Shown: positions 37,203 through 49,615, counted from the first letter of the stretch. The stretch: 64,000 nt of DNA from Emydura subglobosa (GCA_007922225.1 ML679960.1:9619012-9683011), one strand, 5' to 3'. The notes: a model not told the origin generated them from the sequence alone. Numbers and translations: made by a program.

Positions 37203-37479
37203 CCTAAAATGGAGCGTAACTAATGCTTAGACCTTGTGCTCACCCTCGCCATGGGATAAATTTCACCTATAGAAATACTGCACCAAATCTAATCCTTAAC
37301 ATCGAAGCAACAGGCACTTTCTTTGGGTGTCATCCCAGATGATTCACCCTGGAATTATAGCTGTGTAAATTACATTTGCTTGCGGATTCTAAGGAGAGAG
37401 GAGTGACAGAAATAAAAGACATTCTCACTCCCTACCCAATGGTCCATCAACAGACCTCTACCTTCCTGATGTATCCTTC

Positions 37480-38480
37480 TGTGACCAAATGTATTCACAC
37501 CCTCTGGACTAGAATAATAATCTTGGTACAAATAATGCTTTGTGTGGTGTCATTTGAAAACAAATAACTTGCTGATCAATAATATTATGGTGAAATGTAT
37601 GTAGTGACATTGTATATAGAGTTATAAATCCCCCATATGATGTTAGACACGTTCAAACTCACATAGCCCCAATTAAACAGAACTAGGAAAGCAAGCAAGT
37701 CTTCAATAAATGGATGTGTTTATCTCAGTTTGCATATAAGCTGTAAACAGAGTCCTCAGACAGCAAGAGGAAGAAAAATGACAAAGAAAATCTGCATCTC
37801 AGCAAACAACGGGGAGAGAAGGAATCTGGTGCCATGTCTCCTTGCTCTCAGCTGGAAAGAACTTTATCTAATGGACTTACGGGTCATTCTCCAGAAAATG
37901 CATTTCAAAGGGTGATTGAACTATAAAAGTGAGGGGCAAAACACACCAAGTTCTCTCTCCATGTCCATGTCTCTCTCGTCACTTAAGAGGACAAAAGAAA
38001 CAGCTGTTGGACTTTGGGAGCAGATCCTGGCTGGAGAGTTGTGTCAGCAAGGTACTGAAAACATGTGGTAAGGCACTTAAACTAGACCTGGTTCAAAGTG
38101 AAGCTTAGACAGTGACCTTTATTTCTCTTGTAATCTTTAATGCCTTGTGCTTGTACTCACTTAAAACCTCTCTCTTTGTAGTTCAATTTGTTTTATGCTT
38201 TAATCCAAACTAATCCAGTGTTGTGGTTAAACTGGGCTGTGTGATAAGTCCATTAAAAAGTCCCTGCATGTGGTAACCAACGCTGGTGGAAGCCAGAGAG
38301 TGACTGAAGAGTGGTAGCTACACATTTTTTACACAGTCAGGGTGTGACTTGCATGTGGGAAGACTGTTTGTGAGCAGCCCAGGCAGGTGCTACAGGAGCA
38401 ATGCATTGTGAGACACCCCAAAACTGTAGAGCTGTGGTGACAACACCTGACTGGTCTGGATTGTACCCTGGAATGTCATA
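37480..38480 (+). repeat. LTR-like insertion in duplicon A
   Basis: About 1.0 kb, present here and absent at the matching point of duplicon B (near 46288), begins tgtgaccaaatg. I recall very similar LTR-like sequences from turtles, including the 'ttgggagcagatcctggctg' phrase seen near 38017-38036. The pentamer ccttc occurs on both sides (37475-37479 and 38481-38485) and is a possible target duplication, but the right end does not finish in canonical CA. No viral gene is present. Confidence 0.5.
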
Positions 38481-38900
38481 CCTTCCAATAAGTATTATTC
38501 AGTGCTCTCCTTTCCTTTGGGGGGCCTAGTAGGCTTGGGTAACCTAATAAATAACATTTGATATATATCCAGGCTTTCAGGCTTGTATACATTCCGTAGC
38601 AATTGGGACCCTGAGGATAATTTGTAAGAGCTCTTGGGTTCCACAATAAGAGCTTCAAAAGCAGGGTAATTCTGGGATATTCAAAGTGGGGCCCATTGGA
38701 GAGAAATGAAGGTCACAGTCAACTATTCTAGGGTCACTAGCAGCGAGAGGAAGGAATGATTTCACTACTAGCGACAATGCAGACCAAAGACGACCTCCAG
38801 GATCGTTTTTGCATGTGTAACCTACAGCAGGTGCACTATTGGCATGTTGTGTTGTTTAGAAACTTTGGGGCTGTAGAGGGGTCACTCACCAGCTTGTGCA

Positions 38901-39706
38901 CAGCTCAACTGGAAAATTGATCTGAAATCAACAAGATGAAATTCAGCAAAGACAAGTGCAAAGTACTACATGGAGGAAGGAAAAAAATCCAATGCACAAC
39001 TAACAAACAGGGGTGACTGTCTATAGGTGGGTAGTACTGCTGAAAACTATCTGTGGGTTATAGTGGATCACAAGTTGAATACGAGTCTACAGTGTGATGC
39101 CATTGAGGAAAAGGCTAATAATCTGGGATGTATTAACATGTATTAAACATATATAACATGCAGGAGGCAATTCTCCTGCTGTGCTCAGTACTGGTGAGAC
39201 CTCAGCTACAGTACTGTGTCCAGTTCTAGGCACCACATTTTAGAAAAGATGTGGACAAATTGAAGACAATCCAGAGGAGAAGATAATAGGTTTAGAAAAT
39301 CTGACCTATGAGAAAGTTTAAAAAAAAAAAAAAAAACTGGGCATGTTTAGTTTCAAAAAAAGAAAACTAGGGAGGGACCTCAACAGTTTTCAAACACGTT
39401 AAAGGTTGTTGAAGAGGACTGAATAGTTCTCCATGTTCATTGAAAATAGAACAAGTAGTATGGGATTAATGTACATAAAGGGCGATTTAAATTAGATATT
39501 AGGGGAAAATTTTAACTATATAGTTTAAACACTGGACTAGACTTCCAAGGGAGGCTATGGAATCCCCATCATTGGAGGTGTTTATGAAAAGGTTAGACCA
39601 ACACCTGTCAGAAATGGTCTAGATATACTTGGTCCTGCCTCAGCATGGGGGAATGGACTAGATGACCTCCCAGTGTCCATTCTAGTCCTCCATTTCTACG
39701 ATTCTC
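38901..39706 (+). mobile_element. CR1 LINE, 5'-truncated, sense orientation
   Basis: From 38921 the plus strand encodes a decayed end of the CR1 reverse-transcriptase frame (residues like KMKFSKDKCKVLH). It continues through 'actgtgtccagttctaggc' (39213-39231) and ends in the CR1 3' region with 'ggactagatgacctccc' near 39655 and a ttctacgattct tail. A 17-nt A-run at 39320-39336 is internal, not a tail. Frameshifts and stops make it inactive. It lies just outside duplicon A. Confidence 0.9.
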
Positions 39707-42700
39707 CTTAGACAAGCCTTTAACAGGTAATCTGGGCCCTGACTCCCATTAGAGAGGCCAGGCACTCTGTGACAAGGGCAGATGAAATTTTTGTTTGTTT
39801 GAGGGAAGTACTAATCCTAAATTTAGTTAACAGACATTAATGAAAGCAGTGTTATAGGTTCAAACTTATTTAAGAAGGTAGCTAACATCTGCTAACCTTT
39901 AAAAACAAAGAAATGGTAGATTGTAATTTGTGCAACTGTAAAAGTGTTTCTTGTTAATGCTACTCCTTCCCTCCATGCTTTTGTTCCTTACACCTTATCA
40001 TTCTTTTCACGTGTACTTTCAGTCCATCCCCACACACAGACAACTCACTCGTACTCATTCTGCATCCACCCAACAATATACCACCTCATTCCATATTTGA
40101 ATAGATCACCAGCAAACAATCAAAATCCAACTGGCCATGCTCCTGTCAGCCACCCTAAAAGCTGGCATTTGAAAACCATTGCCATCTTTCTTTTGGAGGT
40201 AGATATTTTCAACATTAGCTATGAGATCTCTTTTAAAGATAAAATAATTTAAAAAAAGGGGGGGGGGGATTGTGAGAGGAGGATTTACAATCTCAACTCA
40301 CTCTTATCACCTCATAAAAAACATCCCAGACCATCTGATCAGCTAGAACAGCTAGATGAGAGACAACAGCCAGCCAGGATTTACTATTCACATATAAAGC
40401 ACAATGGCTGTCCTAATTAGGTACTAGGTAACTGACTGAAGAGGTAAACTTCCCCTCATACCAATTAAGAATGAGTAGCACAAGTAGCAAGAGATAGGTG
40501 CTCTCTGCAGCAGGTGAAATTTTATAAACCAAATATTACAATGGATGCCAAAAATCATCAAAGGAATGAAAAACACCTGTGAGCCTAGGCCTCAAACACT
40601 GGTTTTACCACAGTCAGTTTTTTTTTTTTTTAAAACTAATGGTTGCTAGAGTGAATCAAGCCTGGCTGCAATTCAGTAAGGACGTACCTACTGATGAAGC
40701 CAGACCAGCCTAATCAGCACAAAGAGGCTCAAATTACGGCAACACTCCTTTGCTATATTTTGTGATTTTACCAGAGCCAGTACACATATTAGGGAAAGTG
40801 AAGCTGGAAAAAAGCAGTATTGGTATAGCCTGCAAGGTGTTAAATCTTGCCTGAGCTTGTACCTCTTATGAGCTAAAGATGGACAGCAGAATTACAACTT
40901 TAAAACACTGAGCTGTATGCACCTTTGAGACAGGTAGACTTTATCAAGAGATCATTCTGAATGATCAACAGACCACTTACCATTCTAGGTTTATTTACTC
41001 CAGAGACTATCTTCATTCCCCAGTGTAGAATATGTGCCAGTTGAATTAATAGACTAACATACTAGCAACAAAGCAGTCAAGTCTTGCAGCCAGGGAGAAT
41101 AGCATTCAACAAGCATTTTAAAGATGTTTCTTCCTGTCTTTCCCTTACCATAAGGTGTTAAAAAGGCTTTAAAGCTAATAAGAGATAGAAGGGGCAACAA
41201 TACAAGCCTTCTTTAAATTCCTCTTATTGATATCACTATAGCACCTGACTAGGGCCATATGGTTTCTGTGAACAGACTCAAGTCTGCAGTAACGAGCCCT
41301 GGAAGGGGTGGAAGCAGAGGTAAGGTGCTGCAGCATGACCTCCAGTAATGAATCCCCATGGGCCCTTATGAACTCACCATCTATATGTAGTTCAAACAAA
41401 TACGCTCTTGAGATCCATTTCATTATTACATTCCATCCTTACAGGCCTAAAGCCCAGTTCAATGTCTCTCTCCTCATTAACCCAAAATAACATAAAAGCC
41501 AAACTCACACAATCTTCAGCCTAGCTGACCTTTAAAGTCTCTCCCCTGCTCAGACTGGGTCTCTCCCAGGTGTCCCTGCCTAGAGAACTTTCTTTCCTAC
41601 TTCTTCAATTTTCTCCCCCAGCCAAGTCAAGCTTCTATAAGAGCCTTCTTACTCCCTGCAGTATCTACAACCATAATTGCAATCTGCTGAGTTTCCCCCA
41701 CCCCCTCTTAACTGACACGTTATGCTCTTTTTCTATGGGGAAATCACCTGATTCAACCCAGGTAATCTTGGCTGGATTAGCCCCAGGCTCTCCCACCCAC
41801 AGGCAATCAACCCTGTGACATAGCCAAATACTTTGTGCAGCCTGAAGGAGATTTGGGACAGCCGTATTGGTATTTGAAACCAAACAATAGCATCTAACAC
41901 TCAGCAGTTCTGCTCTGACCCTAGTTAGGTCTCTACAATATATCACTTGAAATACCAGAAAATCTTAGACAGGTCCTGGTGAGTACTGTGCATCTAACTG
42001 ATGCCACACTAGCACTGAATTTGAACTCCAATTTTATTTGAGTGTGAAAATTAAATTCCATAAAAACAAATGCTTCAAACCCATAATTTTGTGCAATTAT
42101 GAAAATTTAAATTGATAAAAATAGAAAAAAGGTTGAAAATAGTATCATCTGTTGAAATTATAAAAAAAAAATAAAAACAAAATTCTGCCATGTCTAGTTA
42201 TGTTTATTTGACTCATTTATTCAGATGTCTGGATGTTTAATTTTAAATGCTTCTTCCTGCAGCCTATTTCATACAATATATCTCCTGCCATGAGGAAGTG
42301 GTTTTCTGGGACCACCTACACCTGGCAAATGCAGGGATTAGGTACAGGTTCATCACAGTCCTCCTCCTCTTCTTCCACTGTCTCCTCTAAAGTCTTGTCC
42401 ATCAGGGGGAGGTATTCCACATTGTATGGAGTTGTTGCCAAAATTAGCCTATTGACCTTTTAGGTGAATGAGGACATCTCCTATACTTCTTTGGGAGGTC
42501 AGGGCTCTGAGTGGCTGTTCTGGTGGGTGTATGACTGCAGTCATACCTTTTTCTAGAAGATGTGCCAGGATAGATAATGGGGGTCATAAGCCAGGATCAG
42601 GATGGTACCCCTCTATTTCGTGTAAGGGTGAAATGTCACCACAATCATCAGCCTTTACCATGGGCAGTATGAGAAAGGGAAGAAAGACTAGAAAGAGGGG

Positions 42701-43169
42701 CTTTTAGAGGAACGAGAAGGCAGAATCAACATTAACTGGGACCTCAGGGCATCTTTTACCTAGCATCCACATTCCAGGAACTCATATCATAAATGAAATG
42801 CCTGCACAGACCAAACAAGGACCAGATGTAGGAGTTGGGCCCCTGCTAGCATGTTTGAAATGTTCACGCTCAATTTGAAAAAGGCATTTAGATATAGAAT
42901 TGGTATAGGTATATGAAACACAGTCGCAGCCTTTTGATTAGTAATGGCTACAACTTCCCAAGGTGCAGAACTCAAGGCTAATAGACAGAGCAACATGATG
43001 AGAAGTGGGGGCTTGCTTAAAGTATTTATGAAATGCCTATAGGTGCCCAAAGACTAAAATCTAGCAATTGAAGACAAGAGGGTGCCTAACCAGGCCCTAC
43101 CTCCACTTATGGAAATATTTAATATGCCTAAATTGCCAGCTTAGGTGCATTATTAGGTGCCTAAGCAGT
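39707..43169. other. Spacer between duplicons, mostly unrecognised
   Basis: It includes an A7-G11 run at 40251-40268, a T-run at 40618-40631, a C/T-rich LTR-like antisense stretch at about 41520-41830 (low confidence), an A/T-rich stretch at 42020-42180 and a G-rich stretch near 42640-42720. Open frames are at most 102 codons. No match to either duplicon is evident. Confidence 0.4.
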
Positions 43170-43529
43170 AGCACTGGTCAAAACTCGGGTTTTCTGGTTT
43201 GCAGGTATAGTCTGCCCTTTTGAAGTTTCCTTTCATCCTGAATTGGAGTAAAAGGTCAACATTCTGACATTGCCTGCCAAACAAAGCTTCATTTCAGAAA
43301 TATCCTACACTCTGTGTTGACAAGGTCAAAGCACTTCATTTCAACTTTTATTTTTATAATATGATATCAAATTTTAAATAAAACACTTCAAGTTTTCAAA
43401 AGGAAGTGTTTCAATAATTTTGTTTAAAATTTCACTGAAATTGGTATGTATCCATGAAACATTCCCATGTTTTAGAAGCAACATTTTCTGGTGGAAAACT
43501 GTTGGGCAGGAAAATTTTTGACCAGCACT
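43170..43529. mobile_element. A/T-rich short inverted-repeat element
   Basis: The left end agcactggtcaaaac and right end tttttgaccagcactg are inverted repeats around about 360 bp of A/T-rich sequence with aaatttt strings. It is the clearest member of the agctggtcaaaa family in the window and lies just before duplicon B. No transposase is encoded. Confidence 0.65.
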
Positions 43530-43949
43530 GCTCAATGGGCTTGTTAATCAGGCCCTCGGTGGCTTGAACAAGGTGGCAGAGGTTGTCTATGGCTGAGCTG
43601 GCATATGAATTCCTACTGTCAGATGCACAGCAATGCAACTTCTAAACTATGTGGTGTCCTTTTTTCTTATATTAATACTTCATTTTGTGCAAGTGTCCTT
43701 TGAAGAGTCTCACCTTTTATAAGAAGGCCTCAGCACATGTGGCGGTCACCCCATGAGAATATAGTGTCACTGTGTGAAGATTTGAATTCATTTCACCATG
43801 ATGCAATGTCATAATATAAGGACATAGAACACGGTGCCTGACTCAAGGGTGCCATCCTGAGATAGGTCTCCTTTTAGAAAATCTGGCCTTGTGATTCTCA
43901 AATTGTACAAAGTTCCTTTTGAGAACAATTCCAAAAGCAGCAAATAAGA

Positions 43950-44080
43950 GCTCTGTGACCTGACTCCCTCTCTGGCTTTAGACAAGTCATTTAATTTACT
44001 GCCCTATTTCCCCTCCTCTGTAGAATGCTGCTCAGAGAATGTCATGCCATTCATTAGTTAGTGATTATAAAGCTTTAGGC
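43950..44080 (+). repeat. MIR-type SINE fragment (sense)
   Basis: 'gctttagacaagtcatttaa' is a decayed copy of the MIR core. It is orthologous by position to the MIR at 34135-34290 of duplicon A, which shows that the insertion is older than the duplication. Confidence 0.5.
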
Positions 44081-44754
44081 TGAGATTTTCAAAGCCATCT
44101 AGAGGATCTGGATGCTCAATTCTCATTGAATCTGAAGATTAAAAATACTACCACTTTCAATGCCTATTACAGCACAAGTACTTTAGCTAGCCATCCTTCA
44201 TCAGAATTAATCATCGAGCTAAGTTGGCTCAAATAATTCAATATCTGTAATTCAATATCTTGCTGTAAGGTGACATTTTAAATCAGCGGTATAGAAAAGA
44301 TTCCTCTGTAGGAGATTGCACATAAAGTTCTATTTTGATTCAATACCAAATTATTTTAAAAAAATTCTCTGTAAATATGGAAGATTGAGCTTTCAGTCAT
44401 GCACCTATCAGACTGTTGTGTTTAAATATTTAAACATTAAAGTTCTTCCAATGGTTAAACCTGAATTAAAGTTGTACTAAATCAATTTTCATTCTTCTTA
44501 CACTGATCTCCGCTCGGCCTGTGTAACAAATGGCACGCTTCAGCAAAATGACTACTGCTTTCTTTGGGCTTAGCAATTAGAAATATATACCTTCTGCAAT
44601 TTATACATTGTGAAAAATGTATATTACTAAATGAACATTTACGTTGCTGTTTAGGCCAAGTTTGGGTGCACTTTTCTTTTAACAAAGTAATATGCAGGTC
44701 TAATTCTGATTTTAAACCCACCAAAAGCAAAAATAAAGATAAAAAAAATTTAGC

Positions 44755-44930
44755 ATCTGAATGTTAGAGACACCTTTGTCTGTTGTGACAACTGACAGTT
44801 TTGTATAGCTATATTCTCCCCTGAATTTTCTCAATTAAAATGGTCTGAAGCCTTTTGCCTTAAAAGATGTCCTTGCTGGTAAAATGATGCTTTACCACTG
44901 GATGGCGTTCTCAACACATCATAGACATTG
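44755..44930. promoter_or_regulatory. Constrained block of duplicon B (candidate regulatory element)
   Basis: Partner of 34615-34790, and retains the same two long identical strings. The CTCF-like site is ccactggatggcgtt at 44895-44909, slightly closer to the consensus than in A because it keeps GGCG. It lies in a stretch free of recognisable transposons. A function as an enhancer or insulator is only inferred. Confidence 0.45.
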
Positions 44931-45294
44931 AGTCCCAGAAACACACCAGTTTCACGCTCCCCGATTTACCCAAACCAAAAAACAATCCCAAATTCTATAG
45001 ATCTGAAATCTTTTAAATACCAAAAATGGAAGCCAATTCTGTAATCATTCAAAAGCAGTCCAGAAAGATAAGTGTTCACTTTGTTTAATGCTTTAAAAGT
45101 TGGCTGGTACATTGGTGTTTGTGTTTATAGCACAGAGCTAGGTTGACAGGATATACAACATTTCTGCGTGGTCCAAGGAGCCCATTCATAAGCCATAAAC
45201 GATCTCTGCAAGTATTCAGGTGGTTAATATGAAACCTCCATAGACATTAGATGAAAATCAGGAATAATGAATGTTATAACTTCACAATCTTTAA

Positions 45295-45480
45295 AGAAAT
45301 TATTCTTAGCAACCCTGTGAGGTAGGGAAGTGCTGTTATTTCCATGGTACAACTAGAGAACAGAAGCATAGACTAAGGCCTTGCCAAAAGTTACACGGGA
45401 AGCTCACGGTGGAGCTGTAAACTGAATCAGGTCTCCCAAGCCCCAGGCTAGCACCCTAAGTCCTGGAACATCCTTCCTCT
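45295..45480 (-). repeat. MIR-type SINE (antisense)
   Basis: 'gcaaccctgtgaggtagg' opens the reverse of the MIR 3' part. It is followed by a decayed 'aactagagaacagaagcata' (gaggaaactgaggca in the consensus) and 'aaggccttgccaaaagttac'. It is absent from the matching part of duplicon A (near 36300-36370), through either insertion in B or loss from A. Confidence 0.7.
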
Positions 45481-46850
45481 GATAATGATCTCTGTGCACT
45501 CCAATGGAAGCAACTTTTCAACTTTCTCTTTCTCAGACTTCTCTGTCACTGCTTCCAGCAGGATTTTCTGACTTAAAGGGTTATTTTTGAAAATCACCAT
45601 TTAATTGCAGTTTGACAACCTAATGGTGTGCACAGAATAGCTCAAGGCTGCTGAATCTGCAGAGGTGACACCTGATATGATGTACAGATTGAACATTAAG
45701 GTTCTTTAATAAACACATGAGGAATTTGCATGGCTTAAGATGACTTACAGCTTTAAAAATGAACAGATAGGATGAAACTATAATAAATGTAAGCTGTATG
45801 GCACATTTTGCTGGTGGCATTACCTTTTTCCAGTTCTGCTATAAAACAACATGGGAACGCTCATTTTAGCTGTGTTTCGGTTGAAGCTTGGGGTTTGGTT
45901 TTTTTTGTACTCTAGTTCTTCAGACTCAACCTTGGCTCATTTTTCCTCTGTGATCCTACACTTATTTTGAGATGACAGGCTTCATGCCATTTGATAGGAT
46001 GAGAGAAGATCATTCTCCTGCACGGTTCTGCAAGTGGATGCCTATTTCTAATAACATTTTTGCCTTTCTTGTTCCCCTGTAGTGCTGCCATTTCAGAGGG
46101 GAATGAAAGCAAGAGTATTCACAGAAGGTGACATTCACTTTGGTACACTTGTCCAATTCAAGCCCTCAAAATAGGTAGAATGTAAGTGGTACATAGATCT
46201 TGTGCCAGCCCTCTTCATGGAGTGAATTTCACCTACAGTGATGCTGCAGCGGACCTCTCAGGAAACCTCTACCTTCCTACTTTCTGCCCTGCCAATAAGC
46301 ATCGGTTTTTCGCCACAACAAGTGTCATTCAGTGGCCTTCTTCCCTCTGCTCCTCCTTACCTTTGAAGAGCTTGTTGCAGAGCCCAGAAGCCTCTGGTTA
46401 CCAATTAAACAAATATTTTATGTACTCTGAGGCCTGCAGAGCAAAAATACTAATTTACATGTTTCATGCCAATAGGATAACTTGCCAGAGCAGTTGGGCC
46501 CCAAAACAAGAACTTCAAAAGTAGAGTATTGAGGGTGGGGCAGAAGACAGAGCTTCAGTGAGACAGGGAATGGTCAAGGGTCTATTGCAAAGTCATGGGA
46601 CCCACTGGTGAAGGAGACAATCAACTATGATAAGGTTAAAAGCAGGGAAAAGGGAGACAGAGTTTAAGTAAGCTTCTATGAAATTCACTGAAACCTTTCA
46701 GCATCTTTGTTCAGTAATCATTAATAATAATAATCACTAAATTCAATGGGACCACAGACTGCAGGAGAATGCTAAGATAAGTCTCTGGATGTGTAATAGG
46801 ACAGCAGGTACACTACTGGCATATTAAATATTGCTTGGATGCTATTAGAC

Positions 46851-48983
46851 GGACAAAAAATGGTTTTAGGTGAACTCAAATGCTAAGTTTGTTGAACAGA
46901 AGCTAACAAGGCTGCTGAAACTACCTATGTCATTTAATAGAGTGTCTACTCCAAAAACTAACAATGAACAAGAGCAGTGATGTATTTCCCCAATCTGCTT
47001 CTCATTGTTCTTTTATGCCCATTTCTTGCAAAAGTTCTGATGTTGAGAGTTACTGAAAGGTATTAATGGGCTGGGCTGGTTTAAAAACAAATATACAACC
47101 CACTTCACATGGCAGTGTTTGTGCCTGGTGGTTAATGGCACTGGATCCAAACTCTTCCCTGTCTTATTGCCTGTTAGTGGGGTTGCATATGATGCTAGGC
47201 AGAATTTGGCATCTGAAGGATATATGTTTGGTGACACAATGATTGTTTGGAATAGTTCAATTATAATGTTAGTATCTAAGGATGCAGCCTCCCACTGTAA
47301 ATATTTCATCTATTTCCATCTGGGGATTATGCGGTGAATCCACACGGAGTATCTGATTACTTTTACCACCTGCAGGTGTTTCTATAACCTTTTCTTGTTC
47401 ATTAAGACCATCGAGCTTCCCTTATCCACTGACTTATTTGCTTTTTTTTGTATCTTCTCAGAGGAGTAATAGTTTTTTCTAATCTACTGATATTACTAGA
47501 GTACCCCTCCCGCACAGCTCCACAGTTTGTCTAGAACAATTTAACCATCCAAAATAATTTCTATGACCAGAATATTTGTTCAGTTCTATTCACCTCTAAT
47601 TGGAGAGAGACCTTTTTTCAATGATGTGGGATAAACTGTCCTCTGTTAAACTAGTGCAGCTCCATTGAAGCCAGAGAAGCTGTACCATGAAACTGAGAAT
47701 TAGGCTCCTTAGACTTATTTAAGACGTGCATGAGACGTTAACTACTATTTGATCACAATGGTCCCTCTGGCTTTAAAATCTTTGAATGCCTTTTCATTCT
47801 GACTGTTCCTCTTCAGAGAGCTTTGGTTTGCGTGAAATTTAAAGACCAAAGTACAGATGAGAGTACAATCTCTGACTGGCAGAGATGTCAGGAGACTTGA
47901 CGTTTCAGTGATCAGTAACAATATGATCTCTGATGTCTCTCTAAAGATAGCAAAGATTTTAAAAGCTTAGAAGTCCGCATCAGGTATGCTTTTTTTAAAT
48001 GAATGCTAAGCGCAGTTGTTTCACAGAATTTGGTGACTGGCGTGTGTGGGAACCCAACCGATTAGATGACGCATTCTAGCCTCCTAATATTGTAACTATT
48101 TGCATCAGTGGAAAAAATCAATCAGATTAGGACTTATCTGTAGAATAACCTGTTATTTCCTCATAATGGGAGGCACTCTCAGTAGCAACAAAATGAAATC
48201 AGTTTGAATTAACCAGGCTGCACGCTGCTGTAAACAAATCCATCGAGCCACAGTTTGCAGATGATAGTGTAGGAGCAGAGAATTTTCTGCATTCTGCACA
48301 ATCCAGGTTTAAGCAGCCAAAACTGACTTTTATAGCACAACTCATGAGCTTCAGCACAGTTCACCCACCATGACATCATAACCATATTCTCTGAAGTTTC
48401 ATCTGTCACAAATCACCATGATTTTATTGATAACCTGTAACGGTGAACCTGTGGAAAAGCACCTAACAACCACCTAGGCTGGTAAAAAAAATTCATCTAA
48501 AATGCTACTAAACTATAAAGGTGAAGAGTTGGCAATACACGCTTCTCCCTCAGAGTCCTCTGGAGATCCTCTGGTTCCTTTATCCTCCCAGGGCAGATAA
48601 TCTGAACCATGTCCTTAAGACAAAACAGTAATCTTAGGTGTTTTAAAGGCTGTGATGGGACATTTGAGCAACAGAAAAGACAATATGGAAGATTGGCTGT
48701 GATTAACAGATTATATGATTATTAATTTGATTTGACTTAAAAATACGGAGCAGTATGAAAAATATTCTGTATTTGTGCAGCTTTGTGAGTTCACACTGAG
48801 TTCATGATATACCATTTCCCCAATGAAAGATTCTACTATTTCAGTTTTATTCCCTGCTTCTGGGAGGCAATTCTGTTAGAAGTATTGAGATCTTTCTAAA
48901 AAAGTACATGTTTTTAAGGTACTATATAAACTTCCCAATTTTGTGCTGAGATTTCATTGAGCAGTTTAAGGGACAAAAACATA
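46851..48983. other. Mostly unrecognised non-coding DNA with a possible CR1 tail
   Basis: Near 47748-47795, 'tgatcacaatggtccctctg' followed by 'aaaatctttgaatg' resembles a CR1 3' end in sense orientation (low confidence). No exon-like open frame; the longest is 98 codons on the minus strand (47013-47309). Confidence 0.4.
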
Positions 48984-49282
48984 CTAAGGCTTTTTCTACA
49001 CTTAAAAATTTGATTGACCTCACTATGTTGCTCAGAGCTGTGAAAAAATGTGTGCTTTGAATGTTGTAGTTAGATCAACATAACACCCAGTGTAGATGCA
49101 GCTAAATTGACAGAAGAATTCTTCCATTGACCCAGCCACCACCTCTTGGAGAAAAGGGTTAACTGCTTCAATAAAAAAAAACTTTGTCCATGTAGGAAGC
49201 ACGTACACTATGGTGCTACAGTGGCACAGCTGCAGCACCATCCTGTGCTGCTGTAGCGATTGTAATGTAGACATATCCTTAG
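48984..49282. mobile_element. Harbinger-like inverted-repeat element
   Basis: The left terminus ctaaggctttttctacac and right terminus gtagacatatccttag form an inverted repeat around about 300 bp. Internal 'ctgtagcgattgtaatg' and 'gctacagtggcacagctgca' strings match the element at 56363-56668. Terminal TAA/TTA trinucleotides fit the TWA target preference of PIF/Harbinger transposons, although an exact direct duplication is not clear. There is no transposase frame. Confidence 0.8.
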
Positions 49283-49615
49283 ACTCTGCAAAAACTTTTA
49301 AAAAGAAGCCTTTAATATTAAAAAGTACTTAACTGAATGAAAAATATTCAGAAAATATTCTAATTACCAGTTAAACCAGCCTATAAAAATTTCTTCCTTT
49401 TGTTTGGGTGGGGTCGTAAGTGGGTAAAAATCTGTTTTATAATGGGATTGTGGTTGCATCATTAAACTATGATGAAGCTATCCCTTCTTCATAATGAAAC
49501 ACTATACCTCTAAAGAACCCTGGATCTCTTGCTCCTGAAGCACATGAAGTAAAGAAGGATCTCCTTTCTGAAAGCTATGGAAATACCTGCAACCAGTCAA
49601 TGGAGGACAATATGT

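Larger units (their letters stand above)
33690..38870 (+). repeat. Duplicon A: first copy of a non-coding segmental duplication
   Basis: Eight collinear blocks match duplicon B in the same orientation: 33695-33795, 33865-34030, 34100-34310, 34400-34810, 36080-36270, 36370-36920, 37195-37475 and 38480-38860. By eye, identity is roughly 70-80%, higher in the block at 34615-34790. This copy is longer than B because of later insertions: about 34905-35980 of unknown sequence, a hAT element (36929-37202) and an LTR-like block (37480-38480). No exon is recognisable in either copy. An unknown large interspersed repeat is the main alternative to a segmental duplication. Confidence 0.85.
43550..46850 (+). 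repeat. Duplicon B: second copy of the segmental duplication
   Basis: Collinear with duplicon A in the same orientation: about 43555-43650, 43688-43850, 43915-44080, 44520-44940, 45085-45265, 45600-46150, 46160-46290 and 46295-46850. It lacks the hAT and LTR-like insertions of A and so is closer to the original layout. It has its own extra sequence, including a MIR at about 45295-45480 and 44085-44515. No exon is recognisable. Confidence 0.85.

Noticed and set aside
27150..38480. LTR-like blocks at 27150 and 37480 as a pair flanking one element
   Set aside because: The two blocks do not resemble each other beyond a TGTGAC start, and the DNA between them is a mix of unrelated elements.
33690..46850. 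Duplicons A and B as the two LTRs of one provirus
   Set aside because: The copies contain old MIR insertions at matching positions and lack LTR ends, and the spacer holds no retroviral frames. A segmental duplication or large unknown repeat fits better.
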